Of a stretch of 64,000 bases of DNA, positions 25,445 to 33,733 are shown in pieces. The notes under the pieces were generated by a model, which saw nothing but the letters and a program-made list of their open reading frames with translations, had not been told where the DNA came from and searched no databases. Position 1 is the first letter of the stretch. The number at the start of each line of letters is the position of its first letter. The position numbers and the translations under genes are program-made. The stretch spans positions 19,634-83,633 of the forward strand of contig JADBYT010000014.1 in NCBI GenBank assembly GCA_020402865.1, in the 5' to 3' direction. Source of the stretch: Bacteroidota bacterium (lineage in GTDB: Bacteria > Bacteroidota > Bacteroidia > Palsa-965).

Positions 25445-27634
25445 ATGGAACACGCCGCAGAAACGGATCTTCACAAGCCACTGGCAGAGAAATTTGCCTA
25501 CGACAACAAGATTGTCAAAATGTTTGCCTACGCTACCATGCTTTGGGGCGTGGTAGGTATGCTGGCCGGGCTTTATGCAGCGCTTGCGCTGGTTTATCCC
25601 TCGTTGAATTTAGGAATAGCCCAAACCTCCTTTGGCCGGGTTCGTCCGCTGCACACCAATGCAGTAATTTTTGCATTTGTGGGTAACGGAATTTTTATGG
25701 GCGTGTACTACTCGCTTCAGCGTTTGTGCAAAGCCCGCATGTTCAGCGATATGCTGAGCAAAATACATTTCTGGGGCTGGCAGCTCATTATTGTGCTTGC
25801 AGCCGTTACACTGCTCTGGGGCTACACCACCGGTAAGGAATATGCCGAACTTGAATGGCCTATTGATATTCTGATTACGCTCATCTGGGTGGTGTTTGGC
25901 TGGAACATGTTTGGCACCATCATCAAACGTCGTGAGCGCCATCTGTATGTGGCTATCTGGTTTTACATTGCCACGTTTGTTACAGTGGCCATGCTGCACA
26001 TTGTAAACTCATTTGAGCTTCCTATTTCACTGCTTAAAAGTTATTCGTGGTATGCCGGTGTGCAGGATGCGCTTGTGCAGTGGTGGTATGGCCACAATGC
26101 GGTAGCGTTCTTTCTCACCACGCCTTATCTGGGTCTGATGTATTACTTCATTCCCAAAGTGGCCAACCGTCCGGTTTACTCGTACCGTCTTTCCATTATT
26201 CACTTCTGGGCACTTATTTTTCTTTACATCTGGGCCGGTCCGCACCACCTGCTCTACTCTACACTTCCCGACTGGGCACAATCACTTGGTGTAGTTTTTT
26301 CAGTAATGCTCATTGCGCCGTCGTGGGGTGGTATGATTAATGGTTTGCTTACGCTGCGCGGTGTGTGGGATAAAGTGCGTGAAGATGTGGTGCTGAAGTT
26401 TCTGGTGGTGGCGGTAACGGCTTACGGTATGGCCACATTTGAAGGACCGATGCTTTCGCTGAAAAACGTAAACGCCATTGCCCACTTTACCGACTGGATT
26501 GTGGCACACGTACACGTAGGCGCTCTTGGCTGGAATGGTTTCCTCACCTTTGGTATTCTCTACTGGCTTGTTCCGAAAATGTGGGGCACCACGCTGTGGT
26601 CGAAAAAGCTGGCCGGCTGGCACTTCTGGCTGGGCACACTGGGCATTCTGTTCTACGCCATCCCGATGTACTGGGCTGGCTGGGTGCAGCACCTGATGTG
26701 GAAACAGTTTACGCCCGACGGACGTTTGCTTTACCCCAACTTTCTCGAAACCGTTACGCAGCTGGCGCCTATGTATATGATGCGCGCACTTGGCGGTACA
26801 CTTTATCTGGCCGGTGCAGTGATGATGGTGGTAAACCTTATTAAGACTGCCAAGTCAGGCAAATTTATTCCCGAAGAAAGTGCCGAAGCTCCTGCGCTTG
26901 CCAAAAACTATCGTTTGCATGGCAATGAACACTGGCACCGCGCTATTGAACGCCGTCCGGTACAATTCCTCATACTCAGTCTGGTCATTGTAGGTATTGG
27001 CGGTATTCTTGAGCTTGTGCCCACATTCCTTGTAAAATCAAACGTGCCCACCATTTCAAGTGTGAAACCTTACACCCCGCTCGAACTGCATGGACGCGAT
27101 ATCTATGTGCGCGAAGGCTGCTACGTGTGTCACTCACAGCTCATCCGTCCGTTCCGTTTCGAAACCGTGCGTTACGGCGATTATTCGAAAGCCGGTGAGT
27201 TTGTGTATGACCATCCGTTCCAGTGGGGCTCAAAACGCACCGGTCCTGATCTGGCGCGTGAAGGTGTGGGCAACAACAAGAAATCGAACCTGTGGCACTA
27301 CAACCACCTTGCCGATCCGGGATATATCTCGCAGGGTTCCATTATGCCGAGCTATATCTGGCTGCTGAATGATGAACTGGATACAAGCACCACGGCAGCC
27401 AAAATCAGAGCCATGCAAACACTTGGCGTGCCATATGCCGAAGGATACGATGCAAAGGCCAACGCCGATGTACGTGCACAGGAGAATGAGATTTATGCAG
27501 ACCTGATGAAAGACGAGGAAAAGCTGCTGCCCAGCGAAGGCACCGGCCCGAACCGTGAAGTAATTGCTGTAATCGCTTACCTGCAACGGCTCGGCAGGGA
27601 TCTCGAAGCCGGAAAATCAGCCGAAAAGAAATAA
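25445..27634 (+). CDS. ccoN: Fused cbb3 oxidase subunits I and II (CcoN-CcoO)
   Basis: A 729-residue fusion. Residues 1-470 are CcoN, with multiple membrane spans and the haem-copper ligands in recognisable motifs: WYGHNAVAF (CuB histidine), GPHHLLY (CuB histidine pair) and DWIVAHVHVGALGW (haem histidines). A further membrane helix at about 515-535 begins the CcoO part, a periplasmic cytochrome c domain with C559-x-x-C562-H563 and a later methionine ligand candidate in GSIMPSYIW. CcoN reduces oxygen and pumps protons; CcoO passes electrons from CcoP. In Proteobacteria these are separate genes; a fusion is usual in Bacteroidota. Both halves look complete. Confidence 0.96.
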   Translation: MEHAAETDLHKPLAEKFAYDNKIVKMFAYATMLWGVVGMLAGLYAALALVYPSLNLGIAQTSFGRVRPLHTNAVIFAFVGNGIFMGVYYSLQRLCKARMFSDMLSKIHFWGWQLIIVLAAVTLLWGYTTGKEYAELEWPIDILITLIWVVFGWNMFGTIIKRRERHLYVAIWFYIATFVTVAMLHIVNSFELPISLLKSYSWYAGVQDALVQWWYGHNAVAFFLTTPYLGLMYYFIPKVANRPVYSYRLSIIHFWALIFLYIWAGPHHLLYSTLPDWAQSLGVVFSVMLIAPSWGGMINGLLTLRGVWDKVREDVVLKFLVVAVTAYGMATFEGPMLSLKNVNAIAHFTDWIVAHVHVGALGWNGFLTFGILYWLVPKMWGTTLWSKKLAGWHFWLGTLGILFYAIPMYWAGWVQHLMWKQFTPDGRLLYPNFLETVTQLAPMYMMRALGGTLYLAGAVMMVVNLIKTAKSGKFIPEESAEAPALAKNYRLHGNEHWHRAIERRPVQFLILSLVIVGIGGILELVPTFLVKSNVPTISSVKPYTPLELHGRDIYVREGCYVCHSQLIRPFRFETVRYGDYSKAGEFVYDHPFQWGSKRTGPDLAREGVGNNKKSNLWHYNHLADPGYISQGSIMPSYIWLLNDELDTSTTAAKIRAMQTLGVPYAEGYDAKANADVRAQENEIYADLMKDEEKLLPSEGTGPNREVIAVIAYLQRLGRDLEAGKSAEKK

Positions 27635-27637
27635 GCC

Positions 27638-27841
27638 ATGAAATTTTCCAGCTACCTCGAAACGATCACCGGTGTGGGCATATTCCCGCTGCTTTCGCTG
27701 CTCATGTTTGTACTGTTTTTTACAGTAGTGGCCATGTGGGCATTCAAAGCCGAAAAGAAAATGATCGATTCAATGAAACAACTTCCGCTGGATAATGCGG
27801 AAAATACAACTGCCGATAATCATCAATCAGACCGCGTATGA
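27638..27841 (+). CDS. ccoQ: cbb3 oxidase small subunit CcoQ
   Basis: A 67-residue protein with one membrane span (about 15-35) followed by AFKAEKKMID, typical of CcoQ/FixQ, and a polar tail. CcoQ stabilises the oxidase complex. It starts three bases after ccoNO, and its stop overlaps the ccoP start by four bases. Confidence 0.9.
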   Translation: MKFSSYLETITGVGIFPLLSLLMFVLFFTVVAMWAFKAEKKMIDSMKQLPLDNAENTTADNHQSDRV

Positions 27842-29112
27842 CCACCACTCTCACCACCCGGCGTTGGTTTATTGCCGTAAGCCTTCTGTTCACAGCGGTA
27901 TCAGCCAGTGCGGCTGATGCAGTGCCCGCAGCTGCAGGCACAACAGAAAACGTGGAAGTATCTGTTTTCTCAAATACATTGTTTAATACACTGCTCACCG
28001 TGAGCATACTGATGCTGCTCGTAATAATTGGTCTTGCGCAGATGCTTCAGGGAGCCGCCCGTTTTCATCTTGCCAAATCTAAAAATACGCCCCCTTCGCC
28101 CAACAGCGGCGAAGCTAAACACACAGGCAGCGGGACAGTTACCGGTATTGCCTTGCTTGCCAGCCTGTTGCTGCCTGTGTTATCTTCGGCTCAGGATGCA
28201 GCAGCCAGTGCGGCAGCAGAAACAGAACTTAAAGTGCCTGATTTTCCCGACAGCATCGGAGGTTTGGATATCGGCGTGTTCTTCTTCATGATTAGCATTA
28301 TTCTGGTTGAGGTAATTGTGGCCTACGTGCTCTGGGGTGCCGGCATGAAGCTGATTGTAAGCGAGGAAGAAAAAGCACGCCGCAAAACCGCAAAAGCGGC
28401 TAAAGCCGCCAAAGCCGCTCCCGCATTTATCGAAACACTCAATGCTTCTGTTTCTATTGAAGACGAACAAACCATTATGCTCGATCATGAGTACGATGGT
28501 ATCCGCGAGCTCGACAACAACCTGCCGCCGTGGTGGAAATACGGGTTCTACCTCACCATCGTATTCTCTGTAGTGTACCTTGTTCACTACCACGTAAGTA
28601 AAACAGGCCCGCTTCAGGATGAAGAATATACACTTCAGGTAGAAGAAGGTGCCCGCCAGCTTGCCGAGTATCGAAAAACTGCCGCAAATCTGGTGGATGA
28701 AACGAATGTAACCCTGCTTACTTCGGCCGACAGTATTGGCACCGGACAAAAGATTTTTGTGCAGAAATGCGCGGCCTGCCACGGCCAGAAAGGCGAAGGT
28801 CTTGTGGGGCCAAACTTTACCGATAACTACTGGCTGCATGGCGGCGACATCAAGAGTGTGTTTACAACCGTGAAATACGGTGTAACCAACAAAGGCATGC
28901 AGGCCTGGCAAAACGATCTTTCGGCTTCCGAAATGCAACAGGTTAGCAGCTACATTCTGAGTATTGCCGGAACAAACGTAGCCGGAGGCAAAGCCCCGGA
29001 AGGCACTATTTACAATCCGAAAGGCACACCGGCAGCTGATTCTACAGCCACGCCTGCTGTCGATTCGCTCAAAACCGATTCCGCGAAAACTGTCAGTAAA
29101 CAAGTAAAATAA
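27838..29112 (+). CDS. ccoP: cbb3 oxidase diheme-type subunit III, here with one haem motif
   Basis: A 424-residue protein. An N-terminal signal-like helix and two membrane spans (about 43-65 and 140-172) precede a basic linker, a third span at about 238-255 after the CcoP motif LDNNLPPWW, and a cytochrome c domain with C311-x-x-C314-H315. Only one CxxCH is present, whereas proteobacterial CcoP has two; single-haem CcoP is common in Bacteroidota. The C-terminal 40 residues are Thr/Ala/Asp-rich and probably disordered. It feeds electrons to the CcoO domain. Confidence 0.93.
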   Translation: MTTTLTTRRWFIAVSLLFTAVSASAADAVPAAAGTTENVEVSVFSNTLFNTLLTVSILMLLVIIGLAQMLQGAARFHLAKSKNTPPSPNSGEAKHTGSGTVTGIALLASLLLPVLSSAQDAAASAAAETELKVPDFPDSIGGLDIGVFFFMISIILVEVIVAYVLWGAGMKLIVSEEEKARRKTAKAAKAAKAAPAFIETLNASVSIEDEQTIMLDHEYDGIRELDNNLPPWWKYGFYLTIVFSVVYLVHYHVSKTGPLQDEEYTLQVEEGARQLAEYRKTAANLVDETNVTLLTSADSIGTGQKIFVQKCAACHGQKGEGLVGPNFTDNYWLHGGDIKSVFTTVKYGVTNKGMQAWQNDLSASEMQQVSSYILSIAGTNVAGGKAPEGTIYNPKGTPAADSTATPAVDSLKTDSAKTVSKQVK

Positions 29113-29120
29113 TACTCAGT

Positions 29121-30545
29121 ATGTCCACAGAACAACAGAAAGAAAAGGTGCAGATGGACGAATCGTTCAGGGACAGTATTGCCACCATTGATGAGAAGGG
29201 TAAGAGGGTGTGGATGTTTCCGCAGCAACCCTCCGGACGTTACTACAACCTCCGCACACTCTTTACCTTCTTTTATCTGGTTGTATTTTTTACACTTCCG
29301 TTTATTTATGTGGACGGACATCCGCTGTTCGAATTCAATGTAATTGAACGGCGGTTCATCTTTTTCGGCGAAATTTTCTGGCCGCAGGATTTCTTCATCT
29401 TCGTAATTGGTATGCTCACCTTTATGGTGTTCATAATTGTGTTTACGGTGGCGTTCGGGCGAATATTCTGTGGCTGGGCCTGTCCGCAAACAGTTTTTCT
29501 TGAAATGGTTTTCCGCCGCATCGAATACTGGATAGACGGTGATTTCAACGAACAGAAAAAACTGCGCAAGATGTCGTGGACATCCGCAAAAATACGAAAG
29601 CGGGTACTCAAGCATGGCATCTATTTTCTGATTGCGTTTCTGATTGCCAATACGTTCCTTGCCTACATCATCAGCTACAAAGAGTTATTCCGGATCATTG
29701 GCGAACCTTTGTCGATGCACTTTGGCGGCTTTGTGGCGATACTCATTTTTACAGGTGTGTTTTATGGCGTATTTGCCTGGTTCAGGGAACAGGCCTGTCT
29801 AATTGTTTGTCCCTACGGCCGTATGCAGGGCGTATTGCTCGACAAGCATTCGGTGGTGGTGGCCTACGACTATGTGCGAGGCGAGCCGCGCGGAAAGTTT
29901 AAGAAGAACGAGGAAAAGTCACGTGGCGACTGTGTAGATTGCTTTCACTGTGTGCATGTATGCCCCACCGGTATTGATATCCGCCACGGTACACAGCTTG
30001 AGTGTGTAAACTGCACGGCCTGCATTGATGCCTGCGACCATGTAATGGAAAAGCTCGACAAACCGAAAGGGCTGATCCGTTATGCTTCCGAAAGCGATAT
30101 CCGCGAAGGCAAACGCACCCGCATCACGCCACGGAAAATTGGTTATTCCATTGTACTTACACTGCTCACCGGTGTGCTGGTTACGCTGCTTCTTACCCGC
30201 TCCGACATGGAAACTACGGTGCTTCGCGCACAGGGACAAATTTTCCAGCGCCAGCCTGATCATCGCATCAGCAACCTGTACAACCTGAAATTAGTAAACA
30301 AAACCACGCACGATATTCCGGTTACACTGAAACTCGAATCGCACAAAGGCGAAATAAAACTTGTAGGTGATCCGATTCTGCTCAAAGCCGAGTCGAACGG
30401 CGAGAAAGGTTTCTTTGTTATTCTCGACAGCATCAATATCAATCAGCGCAAGTCGAATGTGCTTATCGGAGTATATAACGGCGATAAAAAAGTAAAAACC
30501 GTGAAAGCCTCGTTCATCGCGCCGGCATCGGTTACGAAGCATTAA
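29121..30545 (+). CDS. ccoG: cbb3 oxidase accessory protein, polyferredoxin CcoG
   Basis: A 474-residue membrane protein with about five spans. CGWACPQTVF near residue 118 opens the polyferredoxin part, and two 4Fe-4S motifs follow near residue 270 (CVDCFHCVHVCP) and 295 (CVNCTACIDACDH). The periplasmic C-terminus is an Ig-like FixG domain. CcoG is a cupric reductase and assembly factor for the oxidase's copper centre. Nine bases after ccoP. Length and motifs are normal. Confidence 0.95.
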   Translation: MSTEQQKEKVQMDESFRDSIATIDEKGKRVWMFPQQPSGRYYNLRTLFTFFYLVVFFTLPFIYVDGHPLFEFNVIERRFIFFGEIFWPQDFFIFVIGMLTFMVFIIVFTVAFGRIFCGWACPQTVFLEMVFRRIEYWIDGDFNEQKKLRKMSWTSAKIRKRVLKHGIYFLIAFLIANTFLAYIISYKELFRIIGEPLSMHFGGFVAILIFTGVFYGVFAWFREQACLIVCPYGRMQGVLLDKHSVVVAYDYVRGEPRGKFKKNEEKSRGDCVDCFHCVHVCPTGIDIRHGTQLECVNCTACIDACDHVMEKLDKPKGLIRYASESDIREGKRTRITPRKIGYSIVLTLLTGVLVTLLLTRSDMETTVLRAQGQIFQRQPDHRISNLYNLKLVNKTTHDIPVTLKLESHKGEIKLVGDPILLKAESNGEKGFFVILDSININQRKSNVLIGVYNGDKKVKTVKASFIAPASVTKH

Positions 30546-30577
30546 CAATATATAAGCTCACTATAAAACAACATACA

Positions 30578-31009
30578 ATGAACTGGGGATTGCGCATTGC
30601 ACTTTTATATGGCGGCTTTGTAGCCGGAGTGGTGTTTATGGTGATTATGAGTTCGCGCCAGAAAATTGATCTGGTGCGCAAAGACTATTATGCTGCCGAG
30701 CTCAAACATCAGGACAGAATAGATGAAACGGCCAATGCAAATGCGTTATCGGAGAAGGTTACATTGAAGCATGCCGGTAAAGCAGTGGAAATTACATTCC
30801 CGGCTGAAATGAAAAACAAAGCTGTGAAAGGTACTGCTTTATTTTATCGTCCAAGTGATGCCCTGCTCGACCGCAGGTTTGAGCTGAAGCCCGATACCAG
30901 CGGCACACAGGTAATTACAGGCGATTTTACGCCGGGCATTTACAATGTGCAGATACAATGGACATGCGAAGGCAAAACCTATTATTCGGAAATTATTTTT
31001 ACCTATTAA
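30578..31009 (+). CDS. ccoH: FixH/CcoH family oxidase assembly protein
   Basis: A 143-residue protein with an N-terminal membrane span (about 5-25), then DLVRKDYYAAELKHQDRID, the FixH hallmark, and a beta-rich periplasmic domain. FixH/CcoH interacts with CcoN during assembly of cbb3 oxidase. It lies between ccoG and the TauE/SafE-like gene, with four bases to the latter. Confidence 0.92.
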   Translation: MNWGLRIALLYGGFVAGVVFMVIMSSRQKIDLVRKDYYAAELKHQDRIDETANANALSEKVTLKHAGKAVEITFPAEMKNKAVKGTALFYRPSDALLDRRFELKPDTSGTQVITGDFTPGIYNVQIQWTCEGKTYYSEIIFTY

Positions 31010-31013
31010 TGCC

Positions 31014-31748
31014 ATGATGATTGTATTGGCCGCATTGAGTTTGGGCTTTTTAGGCAGTTTCCACTGCGCCGGAATGTGCGGCCCCATTGCGCTCGCCCTG
31101 CCTGTGCATCACCGCAGCGCAGGCGGGCGCGTGGCCGGAATACTGATTTACAACATTGGCCGTGCCCTTACGTATGCGGCGCTGGGCGCTGTTTTCGGAC
31201 TTGTGGGCAGTGGCTTTGCGATGGCCGGTTTTCAGCAGGCATTCAGCATTACCATTGGGGTGTTGATGATTTTGTTTGCGCTGATGCCCGAACAACTGGC
31301 GTCGAAAATTACCGGTGTAAAACATTTGTTTCGCGGCTTCAATAAAATAAAGCAAAAGCTGGGCTACCTGTTTCAGCAACGCAGTAACAAGGCGCTGCTG
31401 TTTACCGGATTGCTGAACGGACTTTTGCCTTGCGGCCTGGTCTATCTGGGCATTGCAGGCGCGGCAGCTACGGGTAATGTGTGGCAGGGCGCGTTGTTTA
31501 TGGCGGCATTCGGGTTCGGTACCTTCCCGCTTATGATTTCCGTTTCTGCATTCAGTCAGTTTATCACGCTGAATGTGCGCAACAAAATACGCCGCGCCAT
31601 GCCTGTGGTAATTGCCGGCATGGGTTTACTGCTTATTCTTCGCGGCATGAACCTGGGTATTCCCTACCTGAGTCCCGAAATTACACACACCGAACAAGGC
31701 ACAGAAGCCTCGTGCTGCAAGCCCGACAGGCACCGCAGCCGCCACTGA
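31014..31748 (+). CDS. TauE/SafE-like (UreH domain) membrane protein of the cco cluster
   Basis: A 244-residue protein from ATG 31014; the frame opens earlier inside ccoH, but this ATG gives the family start LSLGFLGSFHCAGMCGPI. That H-C-x-G-M-C-G motif is characteristic of the UreH/SafE-like membrane proteins often found at the end of cco operons and may bind metal (copper or nickel). Six membrane spans are predicted, with a second cysteine motif LPCGLVYLG near residue 143. The C-terminus has a CC pair. Its role in oxidase biogenesis is inferred from position. Confidence 0.88.
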   Translation: MMIVLAALSLGFLGSFHCAGMCGPIALALPVHHRSAGGRVAGILIYNIGRALTYAALGAVFGLVGSGFAMAGFQQAFSITIGVLMILFALMPEQLASKITGVKHLFRGFNKIKQKLGYLFQQRSNKALLFTGLLNGLLPCGLVYLGIAGAAATGNVWQGALFMAAFGFGTFPLMISVSAFSQFITLNVRNKIRRAMPVVIAGMGLLLILRGMNLGIPYLSPEITHTEQGTEASCCKPDRHRSRH

Positions 31749-31760
31749 AGCACACTACAC

Positions 31761-33125
31761 ATGCAGCCTGATACCGATTTAATACGCCGCTGGAACACTG
31801 CCGCACCTCGTTACACAAGCTATCCCACGGTGCCCTGCTGGCAACATTCGCCTGAAGAAGACGAGTGGAAAAACGAAGTACGCTTTACTTACGCCACCCT
31901 TCCCGAAAACGAAGGCATCAGCCTCTACATTCACCTGCCCTACTGCGAAAGCCTGTGTACGTATTGCGGCTGCAACACACGCATTACCATTAATCATGCG
32001 GTGGAAGAGCCTTACGTAAATGCGGTGCTCAAAGAGTGGGAAATGTACTGCGCATTGTTCGACACAGCGCCGCAAATACGCGAGTTGCATCTGGGCGGCG
32101 GCACACCCACGTTTTTCAGTGCGGCCAATTTGCATACACTTATTACGGGCATTTTCAGCAAAGCGGCGCTGCATCCCAATGCCATGCTCAGTTTCGAGGC
32201 GCATCCGGCCAACACGACCACTGAACACCTCGAAACGCTTTACACACTTGGCTTCCGGCGATTAAGTCTGGGCATTCAGGATTTTGATCCGCTGGTGCAG
32301 AAGACCATTAACCGCACACAAAGTTTCGAGAGTGTGCGCAATGTAACCGAGGCTGCACGCCGCATTGGCTACACCTCCGTAAACTTCGATCTCATTTACG
32401 GCCTGCCCAAACAAACCATGCACAGTGTGCGCGAAACCTTCCGCCTCACCAACCTGCTGCGGCCTGATCGGATTGCGTTTTACAGCTATGCGCATGTGCC
32501 GTGGATTAAACCCGGGCAGCGCAGTTTCACCGAAGCCGATTTGCCCGGCAACGAACAAAAGCTGGCACTCTACCACTGCGGCCGGCAAATGCTCGAAGAG
32601 GCCGGTTATCAGGAAATTGGCATGGATCATTTTGCCCTGCCTGCCGACGAGCTCAGCAAAGCCGCACACGAAGGCACACTGCACCGCAATTTTATGGGCT
32701 ACACCACTTCGCCCTCGCGCCTGCTCATCGGCTTGGGCGTATCAGCCATCAGCGATTCGTGGCTGGCCTACGCGCAAAACTTCAAAACGGTGGAAGCCTA
32801 CCTCGATGCGGTCAACAACGGCCGCCTGCCCGTATTCCGCGGCCACCTGCTTACTGCCGAAGATGTAAAAATGCGCCGCCACATTTTAAACATCATGTGC
32901 CGTTACAACACGCAATGGACAAACACCGCCCACGAAAAAGTATTTTACCAAACCATTGCCGAACGCTTAACGCCACACCGGCACGATGGTTTGGTGAAAC
33001 TCAGTCCCGGTACACTCGAAGTAACGCCGTTGGGCCGCGCATTTCTGCGTAACATCTGTATGGCGTTTGATGAGCGGTTGTATGCGGCGGAGCAGGAGAA
33101 GGTTATGTTTAGTAAGGCGGTGTGA
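31761..33125 (+). CDS. hemN: Oxygen-independent coproporphyrinogen III dehydrogenase
   Basis: A 454-residue radical SAM enzyme. C62-x3-C66-x2-C69 binds the 4Fe-4S cluster, with the HemN-specific C71 next to it (CESLCTYCGC). GGGTPTFF near residue 114 is the SAM-binding glycine motif, and the C-terminal HemN domain is present. It decarboxylates coproporphyrinogen III to protoporphyrinogen IX in haem synthesis under low oxygen. Twelve bases after the TauE-like gene, it completes the micro-aerobic respiration cluster by supplying haem. Full length for HemN rather than the shorter HemW. Confidence 0.95.
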   Translation: MQPDTDLIRRWNTAAPRYTSYPTVPCWQHSPEEDEWKNEVRFTYATLPENEGISLYIHLPYCESLCTYCGCNTRITINHAVEEPYVNAVLKEWEMYCALFDTAPQIRELHLGGGTPTFFSAANLHTLITGIFSKAALHPNAMLSFEAHPANTTTEHLETLYTLGFRRLSLGIQDFDPLVQKTINRTQSFESVRNVTEAARRIGYTSVNFDLIYGLPKQTMHSVRETFRLTNLLRPDRIAFYSYAHVPWIKPGQRSFTEADLPGNEQKLALYHCGRQMLEEAGYQEIGMDHFALPADELSKAAHEGTLHRNFMGYTTSPSRLLIGLGVSAISDSWLAYAQNFKTVEAYLDAVNNGRLPVFRGHLLTAEDVKMRRHILNIMCRYNTQWTNTAHEKVFYQTIAERLTPHRHDGLVKLSPGTLEVTPLGRAFLRNICMAFDERLYAAEQEKVMFSKAV

Positions 33126-33174
33126 AACGAGATTAACACCTTTCTAATAATCATACAATTAATTATTATTTAAA

Positions 33175-33729
33175 TTAAAGCACTGAAAATTTATTGTATT
33201 TTTCTTTATTCATTATCTCAACACTTTCAAGAGATGCTATAACTTTATCATTAATATAATCATAACCTGAATCCAAATTGCCAGAAAAATCATATTTTAA
33301 CTCATAAATCAGATCTTTGTCAGAATTATATAAAAACTTAGTACTAAATAGAGGAATTCCCAAAGCTGAAAAATAGCAAGCCGCTATTTCATTTTCATCC
33401 TCCGCAATGTATAAGTCAAAGTATTCAATTTCCTTTCCATTTTCATCGAACTCAATTATTTTTTTTACCTGAATACCTCTAGTATAATCCAGTAATGGAA
33501 GATGAATAATAAATGGAATATTTTTATACATCTTTGTATGCTTTTTAACTATTTCGCTATATTCATTACTATCCAAATAATATACTATTCTTTTTAATTG
33601 TTCTTTTTCTAAAAGTTCTTCTCTTAATAAGTTTCCTGATTCATAAAATCGTCTTTTATACCTTGCTAATGAGGCAACTTCAGCATGACTTAATTTCTCA
33701 CCAGTAGTTGAAAAATATTCATAATCCAT
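33175..33729 (-). CDS. Probable immunity protein for the upstream polymorphic toxin
   Basis: A 184-residue acidic, soluble protein from the ATG at 33729; an in-frame TTG at 33777 lies inside the toxin gene. No recognised domain. It starts four bases after the toxin stop, on the same strand, and shares the AT-rich composition of the toxin's C-terminal part, unlike the GC-rich DNA on both sides. This is the standard place and signature for an immunity gene. The function is inferred from context only. Confidence 0.6.
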   Translation of the reverse strand: MDYEYFSTTGEKLSHAEVASLARYKRRFYESGNLLREELLEKEQLKRIVYYLDSNEYSEIVKKHTKMYKNIPFIIHLPLLDYTRGIQVKKIIEFDENGKEIEYFDLYIAEDENEIAACYFSALGIPLFSTKFLYNSDKDLIYELKYDFSGNLDSGYDYINDKVIASLESVEIMNKEKYNKFSVL

Positions 33730-33733
33730 GTTC

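Noticed and set aside
30945..31013. Upstream extension of the TauE/SafE-like gene
   Set aside because: It overlaps the ccoH coding region and adds non-family sequence; the ATG at 31014 gives the conserved start.
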